Shown here one piece after another: positions 1-8,243 of a stretch of DNA of 64,000 nt; position 1 is the first letter of the stretch; each line of letters begins with the position of its first letter. The notes under the pieces were generated by a model. That model saw nothing but the letters and a program-made list of their open reading frames with translations, was not told the DNA's origin and made no database searches. The translations under genes and the position numbers were made by a program. This DNA comes from VXYL01 sp965199875. GTDB lineage: Bacteria > Pseudomonadota > Gammaproteobacteria > Pseudomonadales > Azotimanducaceae. The stretch covers positions 1,860,001 to 1,924,000 of the forward strand of contig OZ241346.1 of assembly GCA_965199875.1 (NCBI GenBank), read 5' to 3'.

Positions 1-260
1 GGCGCGGACGTGCCCGTCTACCTCGCCGACGCCGATGGCGCCGCCGCCGGAGGTCTTGGCCCAAACTCCGGCACTGGCGTATTCGATGAGGATGCTGCCG
101 CCGCTGGTCTCGGCGCGGACGTGCCCGTCCACCTCGCCGACGCCGATGGCGCCGCCGCTGGTCTTGGCCCGAACTCCGCCACCAGCGTATTCGATGGCGA
201 TGCTGCCGCCGCTGGTCTTGGCGCGGACGTACCCGTCCACCTCGCCAACGCCGATGGTTC
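1..260. repeat. Tandem ~108/111-bp coding repeats
   Basis: Three near-identical units begin at 1, 112 and 220 (shared ggcgcggacgt start), so the period is 111 then 108 bp. Both are multiples of three and the extra codon in the first unit (an additional GGC) keeps the frame. They encode the repeated beta-strand units of the overlapping minus-strand protein and presumably continue beyond position 1. Confidence 0.85.
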
Positions 261-645
261 CGCCAGAGGTGGTCAGCTCGACGTTGAACGCTTCTGGCGT
301 CTCCACTTCGATCACCAGCTGCTGGCCCCGCCCTAGGCCGCCGAGCCAGCTGCCGCGTCTCCTGACGCCGACGTGCAGCTGCCGGTCGCTGGCGTCGAAG
401 GCGATGTCGAAGTCCTCCTCGATGTCGGCGGCGGCGTCTTCGCCCCGACGGATGGCCACGCGAACTCCTTCGCCGCCGCCGCGAACGTCGATCCTTGCGG
501 CTTCGGCGTCGATGATCAGCGTGCCGCCCGAGGCGATGGCGAACTCTCGGGCGATGGGCGCCTCCGCCGCGGCAAGCTCGCTCACGAAGGCGGAGAAACA
601 CAGTGCCGCGCCGCAGGCCGCAGCGCGGGAGAGCCGTCGAGACAT
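1..645 (-). CDS. Exported DUF4097-like repeat protein (3' end outside window)
   Basis: The reading frame opens at an ATG at 645 and runs off position 1, giving at least 215 residues; the C-terminus is missing. An AGAGGA ribosome site sits 6 nt before the ATG. Residues 1-27 form a signal peptide (basic MSRRLSR, then a hydrophobic stretch ending near LAAAEA), so the protein is exported. The rest consists of short glycine-rich beta strands, and from about residue 127 a roughly 36-residue unit with SGG and GVGEVDG motifs repeats in tandem. This pattern is typical of DUF4097 / putative auto-transporter-adhesin-head proteins that fold as beta helices. No enzymatic role is known for this family; an envelope or surface role is inferred. 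It is divergent from the dioxygenase at 697, with only 51 nt between the start codons. Confidence 0.8.
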   Translation of the reverse strand, partial: MSRRLSRAAACGAALCFSAFVSELAAAEAPIAREFAIASGGTLIIDAEAARIDVRGGGEGVRVAIRRGEDAAADIEEDFDIAFDASDRQLHVGVRRRGSWLGGLGRGQQLVIEVETPEAFNVELTTSGGTIGVGEVDGYVRAKTSGGSIAIEYAGGGVRAKTSGGAIGVGEVDGHVRAETSGGSILIEYASAGVWAKTSGGGAIGVGEVDGHVRA

Positions 646-696
646 GGGTTATCCTCTTGCCACCGCATCGCCAGCAACTCTACGGTCAAAGAAACC

Positions 697-1863
697 ATGA
701 CGCAAACCACGGCTGAACCAGCGCCGACCGCGGCGGAGCACGCCGCCGGGATGGCCGGCTACATCGACGAAGGCCTGCGTCTGGGCCAAGAGATCGGCAA
801 CCGCGGCCCGGTGCGCTTCAAGGCGGGCACGCAACTGGCCGACGACATCCTGGACGCCTACTGGCAGCACGGCTTCTACGTCTTCGAGAACCTCATCGGC
901 GAAGCGGAGCTGGCCGAGCTGCGCACCGACATGGCCAGCGTGCTCGAACGCGCCCCGACCGGGCGGCATTCGGAAGTGGACGCCCAGGGACGTCCGGCGC
1001 TGGGGCTGGAGTTCAAGAAGCCCACCTTCACCTTCGTCAAACCCTTGAGCGATCCAGTGGGCGGCACCGCTCTGGTGGGCGGCAGGCACCCGGCCAAGAT
1101 GGTGGAGCCGAAGCCGGGCGACGACGCCCCCGACGAAGTGGTACACATGGCCTACGGCATGTGCCAGACGATGGAGTCCGGCCTGCGTCTCTACGGCCAC
1201 CCGCAGCTGCTGGCCATCGCCGAGAACCTCAACGGGCGCGACTTCACGCCGTTCAACGACGCCATCTTCATCAAGCAGCCGGGCCTAGGCGGTTCCGTGG
1301 CCTGGCACCAGGACGGGCTGACGCACTGGAACTCGCCGGACTGGAACGAAGGCATCCACGGCTTCAACTTCCAGGTGCAGCTCTATCCCACCACGCCCGG
1401 CAATTGCCTGTGGGTGGTGCCCGGCACGCACAAGCGCGGCAAGCTGGACATCAAGGCGATGGTGGCGGCCAACGGCGGCAGCGAGCGGCTGCCCGGCGCC
1501 GTGCCGCTCACCTGCAACCCCGGCGACGTGACGATGGTGAACCGGCAGACGCTGCACGGTTCCTTCGCCAACACGTCGCCGGACTTGCGTGTTTCGCTGA
1601 CCTTCGGCTTCCACCGCCGAAAGTCCGTCCTCGGCGCCACCGGCAAGCTCGGTTCCGGCGAAGGCGAGCGGTACGACGAGCAGCGCATCTTCGACCGTTC
1701 GGCGGTGATCGCCGTCGCCATCGACGCCCGCCGACACCGCTTTCCCGACGAGCAACCCTACGCCTACCAGCCCTTCGCCGGGCTGGAAGACGAGTATCGC
1801 TTCGGCACCGAGACCTTCGAGACGGTGATCCGCGACTACAACTTGAAGGATCTGGGCATCTAG
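697..1863 (+). CDS. Phytanoyl-CoA dioxygenase (PhyH) family protein
   Basis: 388 residues. Fe(II)/2-oxoglutarate oxygenase of the PhyH family, which hydroxylates acyl-CoA or other small substrates; the substrate here cannot be told. The metal-binding triad is visible: His204 and Asp206 in WHQDGLTHW and the distal His287 in QTLHGSF, followed by the 2-oxoglutarate-binding Arg in LRVSLTFGFHRR. The double-stranded beta-helix core covers roughly residues 60-320. The ATG at 697 is chosen because the sequence becomes protein-like there (MTQTTAEPAPTAAEHAAGM); upstream codons in the same frame belong to the opposite-strand gene. The ribosome site is weak. Genes of this family are often numerous in marine gammaproteobacteria. 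Confidence 0.9.
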   Translation: MTQTTAEPAPTAAEHAAGMAGYIDEGLRLGQEIGNRGPVRFKAGTQLADDILDAYWQHGFYVFENLIGEAELAELRTDMASVLERAPTGRHSEVDAQGRPALGLEFKKPTFTFVKPLSDPVGGTALVGGRHPAKMVEPKPGDDAPDEVVHMAYGMCQTMESGLRLYGHPQLLAIAENLNGRDFTPFNDAIFIKQPGLGGSVAWHQDGLTHWNSPDWNEGIHGFNFQVQLYPTTPGNCLWVVPGTHKRGKLDIKAMVAANGGSERLPGAVPLTCNPGDVTMVNRQTLHGSFANTSPDLRVSLTFGFHRRKSVLGATGKLGSGEGERYDEQRIFDRSAVIAVAIDARRHRFPDEQPYAYQPFAGLEDEYRFGTETFETVIRDYNLKDLGI

Positions 1864-1891
1864 CCTGCTTGACGGGCGACGCTCTTGGGCA

Positions 1892-1936
1892 TAGTGTGCC
1901 GCTTCCAGAACAGTGTGCGCTAGTGGCGGACTGTGG
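1892..1936 (+). mobile_element. Solo end of the IS seen at 57.3 kb
   Basis: Twenty bases beginning tagtgtgccgcttcc at 1892 are identical to 57289-57308, the left end of the degenerate IS1634-like element; similarity continues with gaps for about 20 more bases. No transposase follows here. It therefore looks like a solo terminus left by deletion, lying 28 nt after the dioxygenase stop. Confidence 0.6.
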
Positions 1937-2022
1937 CGGTCAAGGGATGCGCCGCCGTTTGCGCGGGTGCCAAGCAAATCGCCGGCGTCGGCGGATGACG
2001 CCAAGAGTTCAAGGAGAATCAA

Positions 2023-2343
2023 GTGGCAGGAGCGTATGATGATCTGCTTCCAAAAGTCAGGGAGATTGCCGAAGCCATGGAGGCCAAGGGCTATGTGGTC
2101 GTTCGCGGCAAGCAGCAACTCCAGATCAGCCATGGGCGTCGGAAAGTGGGTGGCTGGAACACCCGGGAAAAACATTGGTATGTGTCCAAGGTCATCGCTG
2201 AAGGTCACAGCGCTCTCTTGAAACGCCACGGTTTTTGTTGGGAGGAAAAGCCACGTCACCAGTGGTGGCAGATCGACGGTGTCGAGGGAGCATGTGGGTT
2301 TGTCGCTGTCGCGTCAGAGTTGACGGGGGTGCGGATTCCTTGA
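2023..2343 (+). CDS. Hypothetical protein, 106 aa
   Basis: I do not recognise this protein. The GTG start at 2023 is supported by an AAGGAG ribosome site 6 nt upstream. It is soluble, with a predicted helical N-terminus (LLPKVREIAEAMEAKG) followed by an aromatic-rich segment (HWYVSKVIAEGHS, then a KPRHQWWQIDG stretch) that suggests a small alpha/beta fold. No membrane segment or signal peptide is seen. The next gene starts 2 nt after its stop, so the two are probably co-transcribed. An IS end lies upstream, so the pair may be recently arrived; this is inference. Confidence 0.55.
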   Translation: MAGAYDDLLPKVREIAEAMEAKGYVVVRGKQQLQISHGRRKVGGWNTREKHWYVSKVIAEGHSALLKRHGFCWEEKPRHQWWQIDGVEGACGFVAVASELTGVRIP

Positions 2344-2345
2344 TC

Positions 2346-2996
2346 GTGCCCCGCAAAAGTTGCGCGAGACGCCGATGGCCCGTTGTGCCGGTGCCAGTCG
2401 CATTGTGCCTGATTGCGCTGGGCGTAGTCGGTGGATGCGCGTTGAGTACCATAATCACCGGCGGCGTGTTTCTCGACCGGCTCCAAGGGACGGCGTACAA
2501 CCAGCTCCTCCGGCGCGAAGTCGATCATGAGATAACGCTTCGCTCAGTCGGCGAAGAGGGTTTGCTCCTGCGGGTTGGCGATGGCCTTGGTTCCCGGTTG
2601 GTCTCCTATCACCTCAAGCCAACACACCTCGACGTCGTGGTGCCCTGCGTGGCCAAGTACTTTGAATGGGAGGCGCGGGCTACCCGAAGGGGCGACATGA
2701 TCAACAAAGAAATCTGTTATGTGTTTGTTGATCCGTACCTCAAATTGGGCGGTGAGTGGCACAGCGCATCTGGGCTTCTCGCGCTGCATTTCGTCAGCGA
2801 AAGCCCACGCCGCCATCGACTCGTTGTCCGGTTCGACGAGGTGCGGAGTTCGAACTACATCAGGTACAAGCCGGATGCCCTCTACATGACGAAGGCAACG
2901 GCGGCTCGTTTTCGAGAACTATTGACGCCCTCGGGGCGGGCCGCGAAATTGGCCGAGCACGCAAGACAAAGGGCGCTTGAAGCCGAGTACCGCTAA
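2346..2996 (+). CDS. Putative lipoprotein, 216 aa, unknown function
   Basis: Not recognised as a known family. Starting at the GTG at 2346, the first residues give a basic n-region (VPRKSCARRRW), a hydrophobic core (VALCLIALGVV) and a lipobox-like VGGC near residue 28, so membrane anchoring by a lipidated cysteine is likely. The mature part is charged and alternates strands and helices, with a predicted helix at the C-terminus (KLAEHARQRALEAEYR). It starts 2 nt after the upstream hypothetical gene. Codon use is somewhat more AT-rich than in neighbouring housekeeping genes, compatible with acquisition. The alternative is a longer form starting upstream, but that would bury the signal peptide. 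Confidence 0.6.
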   Translation: MPRKSCARRRWPVVPVPVALCLIALGVVGGCALSTIITGGVFLDRLQGTAYNQLLRREVDHEITLRSVGEEGLLLRVGDGLGSRLVSYHLKPTHLDVVVPCVAKYFEWEARATRRGDMINKEICYVFVDPYLKLGGEWHSASGLLALHFVSESPRRHRLVVRFDEVRSSNYIRYKPDALYMTKATAARFRELLTPSGRAAKLAEHARQRALEAEYR

Positions 2997-3058
2997 CCGA
3001 CTCCGATGATTTTCGGGCGCAAGTGGCAATTTCTTGGAATCTCGATAATTCCTACCCA

Positions 3059-3310
3059 ATGCAGAGCGAGCGCATGACCCTTGAAGAAGCAGTGTGGGTG
3101 GATCCTGGCCGCATGAGCGGAGCCCCCTGCTTCCGTGGCAGCCGTTTGCCGGTGCAGCAGTTGTTCGACTGGCTTGCCGACGGCGTATCGCTGGATGAGT
3201 TCATCGAGGACTTCCGCATCGATCGAGCCGCTGCGGAGGCCGTGCTACGGAGAGCTGGCGCAGACCTGTGCGAGAAACGTCTGAGCGCCGGCGCGGAAGA
3301 CACTGCGTGA
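3059..3310 (+). CDS. DUF433 domain protein (orphan antitoxin-like)
   Basis: 83 residues from the ATG at 3059; the ATG at 3074 is an alternative. The DUF433 signature is clear: DPGRMSGAPCFRGSRLPV followed by a helix-turn-helix-like segment (LADGVSLDEFIEDF) and a final helix with AAAEAVLRRA. DUF433 proteins usually act as DNA-binding antitoxins paired with a PIN-like DUF5615 toxin encoded immediately downstream. Here no such toxin follows: the next gene is convergent and its stop lies 15 nt away. The toxin may have been lost or may never have been here; function as a free regulator is possible. Confidence 0.7.
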   Translation: MQSERMTLEEAVWVDPGRMSGAPCFRGSRLPVQQLFDWLADGVSLDEFIEDFRIDRAAAEAVLRRAGADLCEKRLSAGAEDTA

Positions 3311-3325
3311 AGGTCGATTGACGAC

Positions 3326-6300
3326 TCACGCCGTCGCCACGGCCGCCTGCTTCCCGCGCCACAGGCCGCTGGCCGAGAAGCACTGCCAGATCCACGGCAG
3401 CCAGCGCATCAGCGCCAAGCTCAGCCACAGCGCCCAAACGAGGATCAGCGCCTTGTAGACCCATAGCGGCACGGAGAACACCGTTGCCTGCGGCGTGGCG
3501 TCGTCGGTCTTGTCGGCGAACCAGCTCAAGCGCTGTCCGGAGGACTCGAAGCCGGCGACGCTCATGTCCGGACTGCCCAAGAGGCCGCTTGGAATGCCGG
3601 CCAGAATGGCGGCGAACGCCGCCAAGGTAAGAATGCCGAAGCCGATCTGCGAAAGGTTGTAGGCAAGGCGCGACATGCCATCGCCCCAGCTTCGCCTTGC
3701 GCCGTGCGCCAGCAGCCAAATGGCCACCACGGCGAAAGCCAGCCACGAGAACGTGCTGAAGCCGAGGCCCAGCAGTACCCAGTGCCGGGTCGTCAGAGGA
3801 GTCGCGCGGATTCGTCCCAGGGCCAGGCTGACGAGCACCAGCGCCAGCAGCTCGGACCAGTACAGAACGGCGGCGCCGAGGGTCGGGCCCGAGGCGAACA
3901 GCAGCCAGCGCGACGGCAGTTGCAGGCGCACGACGAGGTTGCTGGCCGGGGCGCCAAGTTCCACCTTCGGGGTGGTCGTCAGCAGGCCTAGGGGCGCGGC
4001 TTCCTGCCAGACCAGCTCGACTTCGTGCGCCTGTCGCTGCACCGGCAGGTTGAGCTCGCCGTCCACCAGGCCGAGCGCCACCGCCTCGCCGTCGATGGAG
4101 ACCGTCTTCAGCCTCGCCTCCTTCGGCAGGCGAATCCGATGGCCGCCGCCGCGCGTGCTGCGGTAGTCGAGCTGCAGTCGGGAGTCGCGCCAGCGGTGGC
4201 CGACGGTGGTTTCGAGCAGCACCTCGTCGAAGGCCAGCGTGTCGCCGGGAACTGCCGGGGGCTTGGTGATCGCCAGCGCCAGGGTTTCCCCGCCTCTCGG
4301 GTGGAATCGCCCAAAGCCTTCGCCGATTTCGCTTTCCGGAACCCCGGCGAAGTCGACGCGCCAGGCCGAGCTGACGTTGAAACTCCACACTTCGTGCCAA
4401 GGCCGTTGCAGCGGCGCGCTCAGCGCCATTGCGGAGCCAACCGGCAGCGTCGACACCCAGCGGAACGAAGTCTCGGTCGGCTGCATGGCCACCTGCGCCT
4501 GCCCGTCGCGCACCGAGACGCCTTCCGTCACCACCGCTTCGCCATCGAGCAGCGGCACTTCCAGGTTGATCGCTCCGACGTCCGGGGCGACGCGCCGCAC
4601 GGTGGTTCGCACCAGCCAATCCAAGGGCGCGAGATCGACGACGCGGTGGACGCTTACGAAGGTCGAAAGACGCCGAGTCTGCGCCAGCTGCTCGTCGCTG
4701 GCAGCGGTTGAAGAATCGCCTTCGGCCGAGCGCCGACGGGTGAGCTCGAGCGCACCGCTGGACAAGACGCCATCGTCGACGCCGTCAACGTCCCAAGCGT
4801 CAGAGCGAACCGAGACGCCGCGCGGCGGGGCCGGGAACGGCACGGTCAGCACATCGCCCGGCGGCAGCGGGCCGCGCAGCGTCAGCTGGTGCAGACCAGC
4901 GTCCAGGCGCACCCACAGCGTGCCCTCGCGCTGGCGGACCTGAACGGCGGTTTCGTTCCGCAGCACCTGCGTCGGCAGCCAGCCGCCCACTTCGCCCGGC
5001 AGCGGCACCGCCACCGTCGCCAGCGCATGCACCTGCAGCCGCGCGACCAGTTCGCGCTCGCCGACCTCAACGTCCGCGTGGATGGTCTCCGCGCATCTCG
5101 GCGCACACGATGGCGGTGCCAGCAAACGTTCCTGCAGTTCTTCCAGGATGGCTGGAGACGGCGCGTCCGCTTGTGCGGGGTCGCCTGCCAAGGCAGCGCC
5201 GAGCACCACCAACGCGGCAGCCGTCGAACCGGCGCCTGGGCGCGACGGCAGGAATCGAGCCAAGCCGTTCAGCCAGTTCCTGCCGGCGATCTCGAAGACG
5301 AACACAGCCGCGAACGCCGCCAAAGCGGCAACGGCCAGCAAACGCAGCACGGCGGTCAGCCAAGGCGGCGATACCAGCAGCCGCATGGTGCGATCGGCGC
5401 TCACCGGGCCGCTCCACGCCAGGCGGTAGGGCGTCCACTGCCAGGCCGGCCTTCCCGGGCCGGCCTGGGTCGGGGCGTTCTCCTCGTAGCCCAGAAAGCC
5501 GTCCGGGATGGCCTCCTCGACGACGGCGATCTGGTACGTCTGATGGAAGTCGGCGTCGCCGGCCGGTGCCGGGGGGTCGAATTCGTCGCGTCGGATGTAG
5601 CTGCCCGTCACGACCATATCCTCCTCCGTCGGTGCCGCACGAACGCTGTCTGCGCTTACGTCGTCGGCGACGTCCGGGCGGCCGCGAATCCGTGCCGCCG
5701 GCGCCCCCTGGCCTGACAGCCACTCGAACAAGCCAACGCTTCCGAGCGCTCCGCCGGCGGTCTGCAACTGCGGATAGACGCTGATGCGTACCTGCGTGAA
5801 CAGAAAGGGCACCAGGAACAGCGCCAGCAGCGCCACCGAGACGAACCGGTAGCGCCGCGCCCAGCGCTGCAACCGGCCCTCCGGCGCCGCCCTTGCCAAG
5901 GCGACGGCGGCGAGCAGATTCAGCCAGCTCCACACCGGGGCGCCCGGCTCGTGAAAGCTGAGCGCGAGGGCCAGGAGCGCCAGCAGGCCGGCGACTCGTC
6001 CAAACAGGCGGGCAGTGGCCACGGTGACGATGAGCAGCACGAAGAAATCCAGCAACCGCCAGCGGCCGAGCCAGCTTTGCGGCGCTTCGTCGACGCCGAA
6101 CGCCGCCAGAAGCCGGTTGCCCGGCGGCAGGTTCAAGGTCTGCTCGACGGCCATGTTGGAACGCCAGCCCGTGGCCGGCACGGCGCCCACGCTCTCGATT
6201 CGACCGATCGCCAGCAACCCCACGTAGGGGTCGCGCACCTCGATGCCGGTGTGCGGGTCGTCCGGCTCGCAGGAAGCGCCGCACGGGCGGGTGACCAAGA

Positions 6301-7474
6301 GCTGCCTGCCGAGCTGCTCCGCATTCAGGAGCACATACGGCTGCGCCACGTCCAAACGCCAGCCGGTGCGCATGGCGCCGCTGATCCGGTCCAGGAACGT
6401 GTAGCCGCGACGATCGAAATCCAGCCACAGCTGGCGCCGCAGGGTGAGGTCGTTGTCGCTCTCCTGGCGCCCGCGGCTGTGTTCGACGATGTTCAGCGCT
6501 TCGCCGGCTTGCAGCATGAAGGCCGGCAGATCGGGCCATTGCGCGGCGACTTCGGCGTCCACCGGGGTGCCGCCCTCCGGCAACGTGGCGCGCAAAGTCG
6601 GAGCGCCGTCGTAGCTCCAGACCTCCGCGGCAGGCATGTTGCGGATCGGCTGCGCCATCACGACGCTGTCCAGCACGCGCTGGGCGCGCGCCCGGATCGT
6701 CACGCGCCAGGAGCCCGGCCGCACCTGAACGCGCAATTCGCCATCCGCCTCGAGGCGCACCGGCAGCACGCTGTCGATGGCAAGCGGCAGAAAGCCCTTC
6801 GGCAGCGACGGGCTGAAGCGCTCCTCGCGGACGCGCCCGGAAACGTGCAGCTCCAACACGGTTTCGAGGCGGGTTGGAACGTGGTCTTCAACACGCCGGT
6901 GAACTTGGACGGCAAGGGCGTCCTGCTGCTGGCGCTGCAAGTCGTCGGCGGCCAGCCAAAGGCCGTCGTCGCGGCGCGGCAGGAGCACGGGCTGGCCGTC
7001 CAGCACGAGAGACAGCAGGCCAACGGCCGGCGGAACGGGCAGGCTCGGCGGTCGTTCGCTCCAGACGAATCGGCCCCGCAGCCGGTGTTCGCCACTGTCG
7101 AGGCGCACCGTCGGCACGCCGTCGCGCAGCACCACCGCCACCGGCTGGCCGTCCAGCGCCACGTCCCGCGGCCAGACTTCGGCGCTGCCCGGCAGCGGCA
7201 CCCACTGCCTGCCGTAGACCGTCCAGCGCTGCTCGAAGGCGCCGCCCTTGGCGTCCGCCTCGACGCGCAGTTCGCCGGGCCAAGCGCAGAGAAAGGACGC
7301 GGCGGACTCCGCCTTGCTGTCGTAGAGGAACGGACAGCGCCGATGCTCGTGGCCGTAGAGCACCCACTCGCGCCATTCGTCGAGCGCCTCCGGCACGGCG
7401 ACATCCGCGCCCCAGCCCTGAACGTTGGCCGCGGCCAGCAATCCGCAAACGAAAACCACCCGGAACATTCGCAT
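3326..7474 (-). CDS. Giant inner-membrane/periplasmic protein, ~1382 aa, unknown function
   Basis: A signal peptide (MFRVVFVCGLLAAANVQG) opens the protein; the ATG at 7474, at 7468 or at 7516 could be used, and none has a strong ribosome site. Two large beta-rich regions (about residues 20-450 and 770-1180) share a module with the pattern V-RLD-G-H-L-LRG, so an internal duplication is likely. Hydrophobic clusters occur at about residues 475-575, 690-760 and again at 1190-1370, the last with five or six helices. Around residue 620 a VVTGSYIRR motif resembles the plug start of TonB-dependent receptors. I recognise no catalytic motif. The gene stands alone; convergent with the DUF433 gene. A role in envelope assembly or transport is a guess. 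Confidence 0.75.
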   Translation of the reverse strand: MRMFRVVFVCGLLAAANVQGWGADVAVPEALDEWREWVLYGHEHRRCPFLYDSKAESAASFLCAWPGELRVEADAKGGAFEQRWTVYGRQWVPLPGSAEVWPRDVALDGQPVAVVLRDGVPTVRLDSGEHRLRGRFVWSERPPSLPVPPAVGLLSLVLDGQPVLLPRRDDGLWLAADDLQRQQQDALAVQVHRRVEDHVPTRLETVLELHVSGRVREERFSPSLPKGFLPLAIDSVLPVRLEADGELRVQVRPGSWRVTIRARAQRVLDSVVMAQPIRNMPAAEVWSYDGAPTLRATLPEGGTPVDAEVAAQWPDLPAFMLQAGEALNIVEHSRGRQESDNDLTLRRQLWLDFDRRGYTFLDRISGAMRTGWRLDVAQPYVLLNAEQLGRQLLVTRPCGASCEPDDPHTGIEVRDPYVGLLAIGRIESVGAVPATGWRSNMAVEQTLNLPPGNRLLAAFGVDEAPQSWLGRWRLLDFFVLLIVTVATARLFGRVAGLLALLALALSFHEPGAPVWSWLNLLAAVALARAAPEGRLQRWARRYRFVSVALLALFLVPFLFTQVRISVYPQLQTAGGALGSVGLFEWLSGQGAPAARIRGRPDVADDVSADSVRAAPTEEDMVVTGSYIRRDEFDPPAPAGDADFHQTYQIAVVEEAIPDGFLGYEENAPTQAGPGRPAWQWTPYRLAWSGPVSADRTMRLLVSPPWLTAVLRLLAVAALAAFAAVFVFEIAGRNWLNGLARFLPSRPGAGSTAAALVVLGAALAGDPAQADAPSPAILEELQERLLAPPSCAPRCAETIHADVEVGERELVARLQVHALATVAVPLPGEVGGWLPTQVLRNETAVQVRQREGTLWVRLDAGLHQLTLRGPLPPGDVLTVPFPAPPRGVSVRSDAWDVDGVDDGVLSSGALELTRRRSAEGDSSTAASDEQLAQTRRLSTFVSVHRVVDLAPLDWLVRTTVRRVAPDVGAINLEVPLLDGEAVVTEGVSVRDGQAQVAMQPTETSFRWVSTLPVGSAMALSAPLQRPWHEVWSFNVSSAWRVDFAGVPESEIGEGFGRFHPRGGETLALAITKPPAVPGDTLAFDEVLLETTVGHRWRDSRLQLDYRSTRGGGHRIRLPKEARLKTVSIDGEAVALGLVDGELNLPVQRQAHEVELVWQEAAPLGLLTTTPKVELGAPASNLVVRLQLPSRWLLFASGPTLGAAVLYWSELLALVLVSLALGRIRATPLTTRHWVLLGLGFSTFSWLAFAVVAIWLLAHGARRSWGDGMSRLAYNLSQIGFGILTLAAFAAILAGIPSGLLGSPDMSVAGFESSGQRLSWFADKTDDATPQATVFSVPLWVYKALILVWALWLSLALMRWLPWIWQCFSASGLWRGKQAAVATA

Positions 7475-7590
7475 AGCGCGGCACACCCGTAGGTCTTGCA
7501 CCCTGTGTACACGCATCCCTTGGCCGACGCAAGCGCTAGGACCCGCTGAATCCGTGCGGCAGGGCTACGACAAACCGTTCCGAACCGAGG

Positions 7591-8238
7591 TCAGCCGGTT
7601 TGCGCCAGCAATCGGATGCCATCTCGGAACGCTCGGCAACTCGGAGAAGCATTTCGATCAACGTCCATGTGCGGCGCAATCGCCGCTGCCCACTGACACT
7701 TCGCCACCCCGGGCTGCGGCCAAGAGAGCGATTGTCGCGCTCGCCTTGAGACCGCGGCGGCGAGCACTTCCCAAGTACCGCAGACGCTGTCCTGCGCGTA
7801 GCCGTCCAGAGGCGCCCTCCGCGCATTCGGGTACGCGGCCAGTACGGCATCCCGATCTCCAAGCAACCAGGCCTCGCTCCCTTCGACGGCGATCCGAAAC
7901 AGCGTGCGCGGCTTCGGATCGCACTGCGAGAGCACGTCCAGCAGCTCTCGCTTGAACGCCACGCAGTCCCGCCGATCCGAATCCGCCACCACGACCACGC
8001 AGGACTGCGCCGGATCAAGACTGCGCCCGTAACCCCGGAGCAGGTTGGGAAGGCGACTCAAGAGGACCCGCCGGCTTGCATCCTCGCCAGCGCCGAGGCG
8101 TTTGGGAAGGCGGCCAAGGCCCCGGTACGGGTGCATACGCCAAGAGTGGCTTGCGTTGTTCGGCCCGAGCATCTTCGCCAACAGGATGTCGACGGCAATG
8201 CCGCCGGACTCGTCCTCCACCAGCACCTCGAAGTGCAT
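7591..8238 (-). CDS. DUF4276 family TOPRIM-like protein
   Basis: 215 residues, starting at the ATG at 8238, 5 nt after the stop of the ATPase gene. DUF4276 hallmarks are visible: an N-terminal FEVLVED strand with the conserved Glu, a DxD-type strand (VVVADSDRRDC), the RIAVEGSEAWLLGD block and the C-terminal AAIAPHMDVDRN motif. The Glu plus DxD arrangement is that of a TOPRIM nuclease/primase-like fold. Genes like this follow AAA_21 ATPase genes, as in split versions of OLD-family nucleases and in the PARIS defence system, which uses another TOPRIM family (DUF4435). An effector nuclease controlled by the ATPase is inferred, not shown. Confidence 0.8.
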   Translation of the reverse strand: MHFEVLVEDESGGIAVDILLAKMLGPNNASHSWRMHPYRGLGRLPKRLGAGEDASRRVLLSRLPNLLRGYGRSLDPAQSCVVVVADSDRRDCVAFKRELLDVLSQCDPKPRTLFRIAVEGSEAWLLGDRDAVLAAYPNARRAPLDGYAQDSVCGTWEVLAAAVSRRARQSLSWPQPGVAKCQWAAAIAPHMDVDRNASPSCRAFRDGIRLLAQTG

Positions 8239-8243
8239 GGCCG

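Noticed and set aside
1..260. Tandem repeats as a CRISPR array
   Set aside because: Units are 108-111 bp, lack spacers and keep a protein reading frame.
7536..8018. Alternative minus-strand frame overlapping the DUF4276 gene
   Set aside because: Arg/Ser/Trp-rich shadow; the DUF4276 motifs are all in the frame starting at 8238.
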